Shown here one piece after another: positions 1 through 6,979 of a stretch of DNA of 64,000 bases (its first letter is position 1; the number at the start of each line of letters is the position of its first letter). The translations under genes were made by a program, and so were the position numbers. The notes under the pieces are model-generated. The model saw only the letters and a program-made list of their open reading frames with translations, had not been told where the DNA came from and did not search any database. Origin of the DNA: Marinimicrococcus sp033875255 (GTDB lineage: Bacteria > Pseudomonadota > Alphaproteobacteria > Geminicoccales > Geminicoccaceae); the NCBI GenBank assembly GCA_033875255.1, contig JAWZSN010000022.1:1-64000 (forward strand). Direction: 5' to 3'.

Positions 1-333
1 CGGGCGAGGTGCCACTATGTCGTCGCCAAGAGCGAGCTGGCGGCCTTGATGGAGCAGCGCGAGGCCTTGGAGGCGAGCCATTCGTGGCCCGGCTATCTGC
101 GCCGCCTGCGCGACGAGCGCCGCGCCGGGCGGGCGGAGGCCGGGGCGCGCATGGCGCAGCCCGGCTTCGCGCGGGCGAGCGATGCCGCCCCCAACAGCCC
201 GGTCTTCGTCGATCCGGCGGGCTGCGACTGGGTGGCCCGCATCGAGAGCCCGGCCGGCGGCTTTGCCGGCTGGCGCGGCAGCACGGCGGTCCCGCGCCGG
301 GCGGCCAACGCGAACCCGAGCCCGAGGGGCTGA
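1..333 (+). CDS. C-terminal end of an unidentified protein (5' cut by window edge)
   Basis: An open frame runs in from the window edge and ends at a TGA at 331-333, giving about 110 residues. I do not recognise the family. The readable part is Arg/Glu/Ala rich with a helical stretch (LAALMEQREALEASHSWPGY), followed by a segment containing PVFVDPAGCDWVARIESP. The last 10 or so residues (AANANPSPRG) are encoded inside the first copy of the repeat block that starts near 303, so the native C-terminus may have been replaced or extended by repeat DNA. Coding character is good up to about residue 95 and doubtful in the repeat-derived tail. Confidence 0.5.
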   Translation, partial: RARCHYVVAKSELAALMEQREALEASHSWPGYLRRLRDERRAGRAEAGARMAQPGFARASDAAPNSPVFVDPAGCDWVARIESPAGGFAGWRGSTAVPRRAANANPSPRG

Positions 334-897
334 CGGAAGGACGCGCTAGCCGCGCGTTCATCTCACCTGGCACCATTTCCCGCGGGTTAACGGCGGTGCC
401 GGCCGCGGCAAGCGCGAACCCGAGCGCCGCCTTGAGGTGGCGACAGGAGAAGGGAGAAGCCACGTGCAGCGCCCGCGGAGCGGTTGGCGCGAGGCCGCCG
501 CAACGTTTCCTTAATCGCACCTGGTACCATGTCACGCGGGTTAACGGCGGTGCGGGCCGCGGCAAGCTCGAACCCGACAGGCCAGCGGGGCTGCCGTCCG
601 GCGCGGCATGGGCGGGCGGCAAACGCGAACCCGAGCGCCGGTGCGAGCTGACAAAAGGAGAAGAGGAAAGCCGCGCGCAGCGCCCGCGGAGCGGTTGGCG
701 CGAGGCCGCCGCAACGTTTCCTTAATCGCACCTGGTACCATGTCACGCGGGTTAGCGGCGGTGCCGGCCGCGGCAAGCGCGAACCCGACAGGCCAGCCGG
801 GGCCGGGCGTCCAGCGCGGAACGGACGGGCGGCAAACTCGAACCCGAGCGCTGGTCCGAGGTGACGAAAGGCGCAGAGGAAAGCCGCGCGCAGCGCC
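303..897. repeat. Composite interspersed repeat block (A-B-A-B-C-A-B-C-A)
   Basis: Three imperfect modules alternate. Module A (around GCGAACCCGAGCGC, ending near GCCGCGCGCAGCGCC) occurs near 303, 412, 618 and 831. Module B (CGGTTGGCGCGAGGCCGCCG, then CCTTAATCGCACCTGGTACC and GGGTTAACGGCGG) occurs near 351 (degenerate), 471 and 682. Module C (CGAACCCGACAGGCCAGC) occurs near 569 and 780. The two best B copies are 211 bp apart and nearly identical for about 95 bp. Open frames here merely repeat the same peptide in shifted frames and do not look like genes. Nothing else is seen from 334 to the end of the mutase gene at 958. I know no named repeat family that matches. Confidence 0.85.
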
Positions 898-957
898 TTT
901 GCGTCGACCTCGCCCAGCGCCCCGTCGTCGGGCCCGTGGCTCCGTCGCAACCGCCGC

Positions 958-2949
958 TCAGGCCTCGACCTGCTGCGCCTCCAGAGCGATCCGCACGATG
1001 TCGGCCATGATCTGGTGGATGGCGAAGTCCTTGGGGGTGTAGACCCGGGCGATGCCGGCGTCCCTCAATCGCCGCGCGTCGTCCGGCGGGACGATCCCGC
1101 CGACCACCAGCGGCACGTCACCGATGCCCGAGGCGCGCATCCGCTCGGCCACCTCCATCACCAGCTGCATGTGCGAGCCCGAGAGGATGGAAAGGCCCAC
1201 CACATGCACGCCCTCCTCGAGCGCCGTGGCGGCGATCCTGGCCGGGGTCAGGCGGATTCCGTCATAGACCACCTCCATGCCGCAGTCGCGGGCGGCCACC
1301 GCGATCTGCTCGGCGCCGTTGCTGTGGCCGTCGAGGCCGGGCTTGCCGACCAGCAGCTTGAGGCGCCGGCCGAGCCGCCGCGAGGCCTCCTCGACCTCGC
1401 CGCGCAGCCGGTGGAGAGGCTGGTCGTCGCCCGTGCGCGCCGCGGCAATGCCGGTGGGGGCGCGGTATTCGCCGAAGACGCTGCGCAGCACCGCGGCCCA
1501 CTCGCCGGTGGTCACACCGGCGTTGGCGCAGGCGATGGAGGGCTCCATGATATTGCGCTCGCCGCGCGCGGCCGCCTCCAGCCCGGTCAGCGCTGCCGCG
1601 ACGGCCTCGCCGTTGCGCTGGCGGCGATGCGCTGCGAGCCGCCCGATCTGCTCCTGCTCGGCGCCGGGATCGACGGCGAGGAAGCCGCCATCATCTCCAG
1701 TGGTGAGTGGGGAGGGGGCGCTGTCGGTGTAACAGTTGACGCCTACCACTTTCTGCTCACCCGAGCCGATGGCGTTAACACGTCCGCTGTTGGACTCGAC
1801 CAGCCGCGCCTTCATGTAGCCGCTCTCGACCGCCGCGAGGGCGCCGCCCATCGCGTCGATCCGCTCCAGCTCCTCGCGCGCCGCCGTCTTGAGCGCCTCG
1901 ACCTGCTCCTCGACGACGTGCGAGCCGTCGAAAATGTCGGGGTAGTCCAGAAGATCGGTCTCGAAGGCCAGAATCTGCTGCATCCTCAGGGACCATTGCT
2001 GGTCCCACGGGCGCGGCAGGCCCAGCGCCTCGTTCCAGGCCGGGAGCTGGACGGCCCGGGCGCGGGCGTTGCGGCTGAGCGTCACCGCCAGCATCTCGAG
2101 CAGGATGCGGTAGACATTGTTCTCGGGCTGCTGCTCGGTGAGGCCCAGCGAGTTCACCTGCACGCCGTAGCGGAAGAGCCGCTGCCTGGCGTCCTCGATC
2201 CCGTAGCGCTCGCGCGCCAGCTCGTCCCACAGCTCGGCGAAGGCGCGCATCTTGCAAAGCTCGGTGACGAAGCGGATGCCGGCATTGACGAAGAAGCTGA
2301 TGCGCCCGACGACCCGGCCGAAGTCGCCGGCAGGCACCCGGCCCGTGCTCGCCACCGTGTCCAGCACCGCCACCGCGGTCGCCAGGGCGAAGGCCAGCTC
2401 CTGGACCGGCGTGGCACCGGCCTCCTGCAGGTGGTAGCTGCAGACATTGGTGGGGTTCCAGCGCGGCATCTCGTAGGCGGTGAAGCCGATCACGTCGGCC
2501 ACCAGCCGCATCGAGGGGCGGGGCGGGAAGATGTAGGTCCCGCGCGAGAGATATTCCTTGATGATGTCGTTCTGCACGGTGCCCTGCAGCGCCGCGCGCT
2601 CCGCCCCCTGCTCCTCGGCGACCGCCACGTAGAGGGCCAGCAGCCAGGGGGCGGTGGCGTTGATGGTCATCGAGGTGTTCATGGCCGCCAGCGGGATGCC
2701 GTCGAACAGCTCCCGCATGTCGCCGATCGAGGTGACCGGCACGCCCACCTTGCCCACCTCGCCGCGGGCGAGCGAGTGATCGCTGTCGTAGCCGGTCTGG
2801 GTCGGCAGGTCGAAGGCGACCGACAGGCCGGTCTGCCCGCGCCCGATATTGGTGCGGTAGAGTGCGTTGCTGGCGGCGGCCGAGCTGTGCCCGGCATAGG
2901 TCCGGAAGATCCACGGGCGGTCGGGTTGCGGCAGGGTCGCGAAGCTCAT
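958..2949 (-). CDS. ecm: Ethylmalonyl-CoA mutase (coenzyme B12-dependent)
   Basis: A 663-residue acyl-CoA mutase that rearranges (2R)-ethylmalonyl-CoA to (2S)-methylsuccinyl-CoA in the ethylmalonyl-CoA pathway for acetyl-CoA assimilation. The large substrate domain comes first (YRTNIGRGQTGLSVAFDLPT, then TVQNDIIKEYLSRGTYIFPP). The C-terminal B12 domain shows DGHSNG, LSILSG and VVGGIVPPDD, the base-off cobalamin signature. I assign ethylmalonyl-CoA rather than methylmalonyl-CoA because the gene is divergent from ccr and mcd, the partner enzymes; the older name for this family is meaA. The ATG at 2949 has GGAGAAGG just upstream, and one AACACC hexamer of the operator array lies directly against the start codon, so a bound repressor could block both transcription and translation. 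Confidence 0.93.
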   Translation of the reverse strand: MSFATLPQPDRPWIFRTYAGHSSAAASNALYRTNIGRGQTGLSVAFDLPTQTGYDSDHSLARGEVGKVGVPVTSIGDMRELFDGIPLAAMNTSMTINATAPWLLALYVAVAEEQGAERAALQGTVQNDIIKEYLSRGTYIFPPRPSMRLVADVIGFTAYEMPRWNPTNVCSYHLQEAGATPVQELAFALATAVAVLDTVASTGRVPAGDFGRVVGRISFFVNAGIRFVTELCKMRAFAELWDELARERYGIEDARQRLFRYGVQVNSLGLTEQQPENNVYRILLEMLAVTLSRNARARAVQLPAWNEALGLPRPWDQQWSLRMQQILAFETDLLDYPDIFDGSHVVEEQVEALKTAAREELERIDAMGGALAAVESGYMKARLVESNSGRVNAIGSGEQKVVGVNCYTDSAPSPLTTGDDGGFLAVDPGAEQEQIGRLAAHRRQRNGEAVAAALTGLEAAARGERNIMEPSIACANAGVTTGEWAAVLRSVFGEYRAPTGIAAARTGDDQPLHRLRGEVEEASRRLGRRLKLLVGKPGLDGHSNGAEQIAVAARDCGMEVVYDGIRLTPARIAATALEEGVHVVGLSILSGSHMQLVMEVAERMRASGIGDVPLVVGGIVPPDDARRLRDAGIARVYTPKDFAIHQIMADIVRIALEAQQVEA

Positions 2950-3046
2950 AACACCTTCTCCAACACCGGCTGTCCGGGTGTTAGGTGTTGGTAACACCGA
3001 GAGGTGTTGACGTCCACCACTTTTGGTGACAGTGGTGCTGCAGCAC
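2950..3046. promoter_or_regulatory. Divergent ecm/ccr control region with six AACACC/GGTGTT hexamers
   Basis: Hexamers AACACC lie at 2950-2955, 2962-2967 and 2993-2998, and GGTGTT at 2977-2982, 2984-2989 and 3003-3008. They form inverted pairs: 2962/2977 (9-nt spacer) and 2993/3003 (4-nt spacer, a perfect AACACCGAGAGGTGTT). Further toward ccr is CACCAC-N11-GTGGTG (3015-3037) and the palindrome GTGCTGCAGCAC (3035-3046). The array covers the ecm ribosome-binding site and all of the short divergent promoter space. A TTGACG at 3007-3012 could be a -35 for ccr, but I see no convincing -10. Operator function is inferred from the arrangement and from the DNA-binding domain fused to the neighbouring ccr product. 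Confidence 0.7.
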
Positions 3047-3060
3047 AGCGGAGCATGCCG

Positions 3061-4623
3061 ATGAGCAAGAGCAGCGTCGAGCGCATCATCAACCGGTTCG
3101 GCTCGCAGCAGCGGGTCGCCGAGCTTCTCGGTATCTGGCAGACCGCGGTGTCGGGCTGGGTGCGCCGCGGCGCCATCCCGGGGCGTCGCCAGCAGGAGCT
3201 TCTGGCGATAGCCCGGCGCGAGGGCATCGAGCTGTCGCCGGCCGACTTTTTCGGGATGGAGCAGGAGGAGGAGCAGGCCGACGGCACCACCGGCCGGCCG
3301 GTCGGCGCAGCGCGTCCTGTCGCCGAGGAGATGCCGGGCGGCAGCGGCCAGGTGATCCAGCTTGCCAAGCCAGCCGCGGGCCAGCTCAAGGACCTCTATG
3401 AGGTGGGCGAGATCCCGCCGTTGGGCCATGTGCCGCGCAACATGTACGCCTGGGTGATCCGCAAGGAGCGCCACGGCGAGCCCGTCTCGGCGATGCACCA
3501 GGAGGTGGTGCCGGTCCACGAGATCGGCGACGACGAGGTGCTCGTGCTCGTGATGGCCGCCGGCGTCAACTATAACGGCGTGTGGGCGGCGCTGGGCAAG
3601 CCGATCTCGCCACACGACGTGCACCGCCAGCCCTACCACATCGCGGGCTCCGATGCGGCCGGCGTGGTCTGGGCGGTGGGCTCAAAGGTCAAGCGCTGGA
3701 AGGTCGGCGACGAGGTCGTGGTGCATTGCAACCAGGACGACGGCGACGACGAGGAGTGCAACGGCGGCGATCCGATGAACTCCTCCTCCCAGCGGATCTG
3801 GGGCTACGAGACGCCGGACGGCTCGTTCGCGCAGTTCTGCCGGGTCCAGTCGCGCCAGCTCATGCCACGCCCCAGGCACCTGACCTGGGAGGAGAGCGGC
3901 TGCTACGTGCTGACGCTGGCCACCGCCTATCGGATGCTGTTCGGCCACGCGCCGCACACCCTCAAGCCCGGCGACAACGTCCTGGTGTGGGGCGGCGCCG
4001 GCGGCCTGGGCTCGATGGCGATCCAGATCATCGCGGCCTCCGGTGCCAACGCCATCGCGGTGATCTCGGAGGAGGACAAGCGCGACTTCGTCATGTCGCT
4101 GGGCGCGCGCGGCGTCATCAACCGCAAGGATTTCGACTGCTGGGGCGAGATGCCCGATCCGATGGACAGCGAGGCTTACGGTCGCTGGCTCGGCGAGGCG
4201 CGCAAGTTCGGCAAGGCCATCTGGGAGATCACCGGCAAGGGCAACGATGTCGACATCGTCTTCGAGCATCCGGGAGCGGCGACCTTCCCTGTCTCCACCC
4301 TGGTGGTGAAGCGCGGCGGCATGGTGGTGATCTGCGCCGGAACAACCGGCTACAAGCTCACCATCGATGCCCGCTATCTGTGGATGCGCCAAAAGCGCGT
4401 TCAAGGCAGCCACTTCGCCAACCTCAAGCAGGCCGCGGCCGCCAACCGCTTCGTCATCGGCCGGCAGGTCGACCCCTGCATGTCCGAGGTGCTGGGCTGG
4501 CACGACATCCCGCGCGCCCACATGAAGATGTGGAAGAACCAGCACCGGCCCGGCAACATGGCGGTGCTGGTCCAGGCGCGCCGTCCCGGCATGCGTACCC
4601 TCGAGGAAGCCGCGGAAGACTAG
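3061..4623 (+). CDS. ccr: Crotonyl-CoA carboxylase/reductase with fused N-terminal helix-turn-helix domain
   Basis: A 520-residue protein, about 90 residues longer than ordinary Ccr. From about residue 108 (KDLYEVGEIPPLGHVPRNMY) it is a normal medium-chain reductase that carboxylates and reduces crotonyl-CoA to ethylmalonyl-CoA with NADPH and CO2. Visible features are VLVMAAGVNYNGVWAALG, the nucleotide-binding WGGAGGLGSMAIQ and the C-terminal GNMAVLVQA. Residues 5-62 are a Cro/YdaS-like HTH (RIINRFGSQQRVAELLGIWQ, then TAVSGWVRRGAIPGRRQQ, ending ELSPADFF). An acidic linker follows (63-107). The frame is unbroken from HTH to enzyme. The ATG at 3061 is chosen because GCGGAG sits 7 nt upstream; the ATG at 3055 is too close. 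mcd follows on the same strand. The enzyme call is firm; autoregulation is inference. Confidence 0.93.
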   Translation: MSKSSVERIINRFGSQQRVAELLGIWQTAVSGWVRRGAIPGRRQQELLAIARREGIELSPADFFGMEQEEEQADGTTGRPVGAARPVAEEMPGGSGQVIQLAKPAAGQLKDLYEVGEIPPLGHVPRNMYAWVIRKERHGEPVSAMHQEVVPVHEIGDDEVLVLVMAAGVNYNGVWAALGKPISPHDVHRQPYHIAGSDAAGVVWAVGSKVKRWKVGDEVVVHCNQDDGDDEECNGGDPMNSSSQRIWGYETPDGSFAQFCRVQSRQLMPRPRHLTWEESGCYVLTLATAYRMLFGHAPHTLKPGDNVLVWGGAGGLGSMAIQIIAASGANAIAVISEEDKRDFVMSLGARGVINRKDFDCWGEMPDPMDSEAYGRWLGEARKFGKAIWEITGKGNDVDIVFEHPGAATFPVSTLVVKRGGMVVICAGTTGYKLTIDARYLWMRQKRVQGSHFANLKQAAAANRFVIGRQVDPCMSEVLGWHDIPRAHMKMWKNQHRPGNMAVLVQARRPGMRTLEEAAED

Positions 4624-4677
4624 CCGCGCGCCGGCGCCGGGCACCCCGACTTGTCCTCACTTCCAGCGGAGCCCTCG

Positions 4678-6351
4678 ATGGCCATGCAGCTTGCCGTGGA
4701 GCGATCAGTGAACGCCGGCCTCCTCCACGCCGCCGGCGAGGCCCTGGCGGCGGCCGATCGGCTTTTGGGCGAGGCCACTGATGGCCTGCGGGAGCGCCTC
4801 GCGCCCGGCGGCCGGCTCGATCGTGAGCGCTTCGCGCGGGAGCAGCGCGCCGCCCACGGCCTCGCCTGGCTCAAGGCGCATGTCGAGGCGTTGCGTGCCA
4901 TGGAGGACTGGGGTCGCCGGCTGGCGGGGCTGGGGCTCCTGGGCGAGCGCGAGGCGCTGATTCTCGAATGGGCGTTCGGCGAGTATCTGGCGCGCATGAC
5001 GGGCGGGCTGCCGATGAGCCAGGGCGAGATTGTCCGTCCACACGATCTGGGGCTGGGCCAAGAGGCGGTCGCCCGGTTCGCGACTCCGGCGGTCCAGGGG
5101 CTCGTCCGGGCCACTGCCGACCCCGTGCGCCGGGCTCGCCTCGCGGCCTTGCTGGAGCAAGGCGACTTCGGCGAGTGGGGCCTCGAGGACGAGGAGCTGG
5201 TCATGGTGCGCGACCAGTTCGAGCGTTTCTCGAACGAGCGTGTGGTGCCGTATGCCCATGACTGGCACCGGGCCGACCGGCTGATCCCGGGGGCGCTGAT
5301 CGACGAGCTGTCGGCACTCGGCGTGTTCGGCCTGACCATCCCCGAGGAGTTCGGCGGGCTCGGCCTGGGCAAGATCGCGATGTGCGTGGTCACCGAGGAG
5401 CTCTCGCGCGGCTATATCGGCGTGGGCAGCCTCGGCACCCGCACCGAGATCGCGGCCGAGCTCATCCGCCTGGGCGGCACGGAGGAGCAGAAGCGCCACT
5501 GGCTCCCGCGCCTCGCCAGCGGCGAGACGATCCCCACCGCCGTCTTCACCGAGCCCGACACCGGCTCCGATCTCGCCTCGCTCTCGACCCGGGCCGTGCT
5601 CGAGGACGGCATGTGGCGGGTGCGCGGTGCCAAGACCTGGATCACCCACGCCGCCCGCGCCGATCTCATGACTCTCCTGGTCCGCACCGACCCCGCCGCC
5701 GCGGGCTATCGCGGGCTCTCGATGCTGCTGGCCGAGAAGCCCCGCGGCGACGATGGCGATCCCTTTCCGGTAGAGGGTCTGGGCGGCTCGGAGATCCCGG
5801 TGCTGGGCTATCGCGGCATGAAGGAATACGCGCTTTCCTTCGACGGCTTTGCGGTGCCGGAGGGCAGTCTCCTGGGCAGGGTGCCGGGGCAGGGCTTCAA
5901 GCAGCTCATGGCGACCTTCGAGAGTGCCCGCATCCAGACCGCCGCCCGCGCCGTCGGGGTGGCCCGCCGGGCCCTCGAGCTGGGCCTCGCCTATGCGCGC
6001 GAGCGACGCCAGTTCGCGCAGCCGCTCTTCGCCTTTCCACGGGTCCACGACAAGCTCGCGTGGATGGCCGTCGAGATCATGGTGGCCCGCCAGCTCACGC
6101 TTTTTGCCGCACGGGCCAAAGACGCCGATCGGCGCTGCGACCTCGAGGCCGGCCTCGCCAAGCTGCTCGCTGCCCAGGTCGCCTGGTCGGCCGCCGACAA
6201 CGCCCTCCAGATTCATGGCGGGAACGGCTACGCGCTCGAATACGAGATGAGTCGGGTGCTCTGTGATGCGAGGGTTCTCAACATCTTCGAGGGCGCGGCT
6301 GAAATTCAGGCTCAGGTAGTGGCACGCCGCATCCTCGTGGGCGGCGAATAG
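4678..6351 (+). CDS. mcd: (2S)-methylsuccinyl-CoA dehydrogenase
   Basis: A 557-residue FAD-dependent acyl-CoA dehydrogenase that oxidises methylsuccinyl-CoA to mesaconyl-CoA, the step after Ecm. A helical N-terminal extension of about 150 residues, typical of Mcd and absent from ordinary acyl-CoA dehydrogenases, precedes the core (FGLTIPEEFGGLGLG, FTEPDTGSDLASLSTRA, WITHAARADLMTLLVRT). The C-terminal IHGGNGYALEYEMSR and NIFEGAAEIQAQ contain the expected catalytic-base region. The ATG at 4678 is preferred over an in-frame TTG at 4651 because GCGGAG lies 6 nt before it. It follows ccr by 54 bp and is probably co-transcribed with it. Confidence 0.9.
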   Translation: MAMQLAVERSVNAGLLHAAGEALAAADRLLGEATDGLRERLAPGGRLDRERFAREQRAAHGLAWLKAHVEALRAMEDWGRRLAGLGLLGEREALILEWAFGEYLARMTGGLPMSQGEIVRPHDLGLGQEAVARFATPAVQGLVRATADPVRRARLAALLEQGDFGEWGLEDEELVMVRDQFERFSNERVVPYAHDWHRADRLIPGALIDELSALGVFGLTIPEEFGGLGLGKIAMCVVTEELSRGYIGVGSLGTRTEIAAELIRLGGTEEQKRHWLPRLASGETIPTAVFTEPDTGSDLASLSTRAVLEDGMWRVRGAKTWITHAARADLMTLLVRTDPAAAGYRGLSMLLAEKPRGDDGDPFPVEGLGGSEIPVLGYRGMKEYALSFDGFAVPEGSLLGRVPGQGFKQLMATFESARIQTAARAVGVARRALELGLAYARERRQFAQPLFAFPRVHDKLAWMAVEIMVARQLTLFAARAKDADRRCDLEAGLAKLLAAQVAWSAADNALQIHGGNGYALEYEMSRVLCDARVLNIFEGAAEIQAQVVARRILVGGE

Positions 6352-6394
6352 CTAATCGGTTAAGCGAATCTTTCCGGTGCGTTTCACTGCGCTC

Positions 6395-6424
6395 TTGCAA
6401 TTCATCTAAATATCGCGCTATCCA
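6395..6424 (+). promoter_or_regulatory. Candidate sigma70-type promoter in the mcd-gapR gap
   Basis: TTGCAA (6395-6400), an 18-nt spacer, then TATCCA (6419-6424) lie in an unusually AT-rich stretch for this genome. If used, transcription would start near 6431 and run through a series of hairpins to the strong hairpin at 6592. Assigned on sequence resemblance only. Confidence 0.35.
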
Positions 6425-6429
6425 AGACT

Positions 6430-6628
6430 TGGTCAGAGCAGTGGTCCGCCGCAATCTGCCCGACCGCTCGACCTTGTCGAGCCGGGGGAAATGTCGGGTT
6501 AAATGAAATGGTGGATCCTCGTTGACGGCCGAGTAGAGGGGGAGGTCCGTCGCGGACGTGCGCAAGACGCATCCGCGCGGGTTCTGGGGGCGAAAGGGGA
6601 GCAGCCGGCAACGGCCGCTCCCCTTTCC
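6430..6628 (+). ncRNA. Possible structured non-coding RNA or gapR leader
   Basis: The 382-bp gap between mcd and gapR has no convincing gene. It contains consecutive short stems: GCTCGAC/GTCGAGC (6466-6482), GTCCG/CGGAC (6545-6557) and TGCG/CGCA (6559-6571), followed by an 11-bp stem (6592-6627) that ends the structured part. With the promoter-like sequence at 6395 this would give a transcript of about 200 nt. It does not match what I can recall of 6S RNA, SRP RNA, RNase P RNA or tmRNA. It could equally be an attenuator-like leader for gapR. Weak call. Confidence 0.3.
6592..6627 (+). terminator. Strong hairpin upstream of gapR
   Basis: GAAAGGGGAGC (6592-6602) pairs perfectly with GCTCCCCTTTC (6617-6627), with three further inner pairs after one mismatch. 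It is followed by CGTTTCGG, so the T-tract is poor. It could end mcd read-through or a short RNA. Confidence 0.55.
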
Positions 6629-6733
6629 GTTTCGGCGGCCGGCGCGCCGTCTGATGTCAAGACTGGCGCAGCCGGCCGTGCGGCCCTAAGAGACAGACCG
6701 CTTCGTCATCAGTTTCGGCAAAGAGGGTTGCGC

Positions 6734-6979
6734 ATGTCCGACGCGGGCGGCATCGCCGGAGACCGGCTCCGGAACATCGTCGACAAGATCGAGCGTCTCG
6801 AGGAGGAGAAGCGCGAGGTCCAGGAGCAGGTCAAGGAGGTCTTCGCCGAGGCCAAGTCCGAAGGCTTCGACGTCAAGGTCCTGCGCCAGGTGCTCAAGCT
6901 GCGTCGTCTCAAGCCGCACGACCGGAACGAGCAGGAAGAGCTGCTCGAGCTCTACAAGGCGGCAATCGGCATGGCGTGA
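6734..6979 (+). CDS. gapR: GapR family nucleoid-associated DNA-binding protein (DUF2312)
   Basis: An 81-residue DUF2312 protein. In Caulobacter, GapR binds overtwisted DNA ahead of replication and transcription and helps relieve positive supercoils. Here the whole family pattern is visible: GDRLRNIVDKIERLEEEKRE, a coiled segment, then FDVKVLRQVLKLRRLKPHDR and a C-terminal helix. Length matches the family. The ATG at 6734 follows AAGAGGG at 6721. The stop overlaps the GTG start of the next gene (GTGA), so the two are probably translationally coupled. Confidence 0.93.
   Translation: MSDAGGIAGDRLRNIVDKIERLEEEKREVQEQVKEVFAEAKSEGFDVKVLRQVLKLRRLKPHDRNEQEELLELYKAAIGMA

Noticed and set aside
334..950. 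Several open frames on both strands in the repeat block, up to about 240 codons
   Set aside because: They encode the same Arg/Pro/Ala peptide repeatedly in shifted frames, lack ribosome-binding sites and follow the repeat modules rather than any protein family.
2950..3639. Extension of the mutase frame far upstream on the minus strand (to about 890 residues)
   Set aside because: The extra part is antisense to the ccr HTH domain and has no family character; the ATG at 2949 has a clear ribosome-binding site.
6503..6733. N-terminal extension of GapR to 158 residues
   Set aside because: GapR homologues are about 80-90 residues, the extension crosses the hairpin region and is not protein-like; the ATG at 6734 has a good ribosome-binding site.
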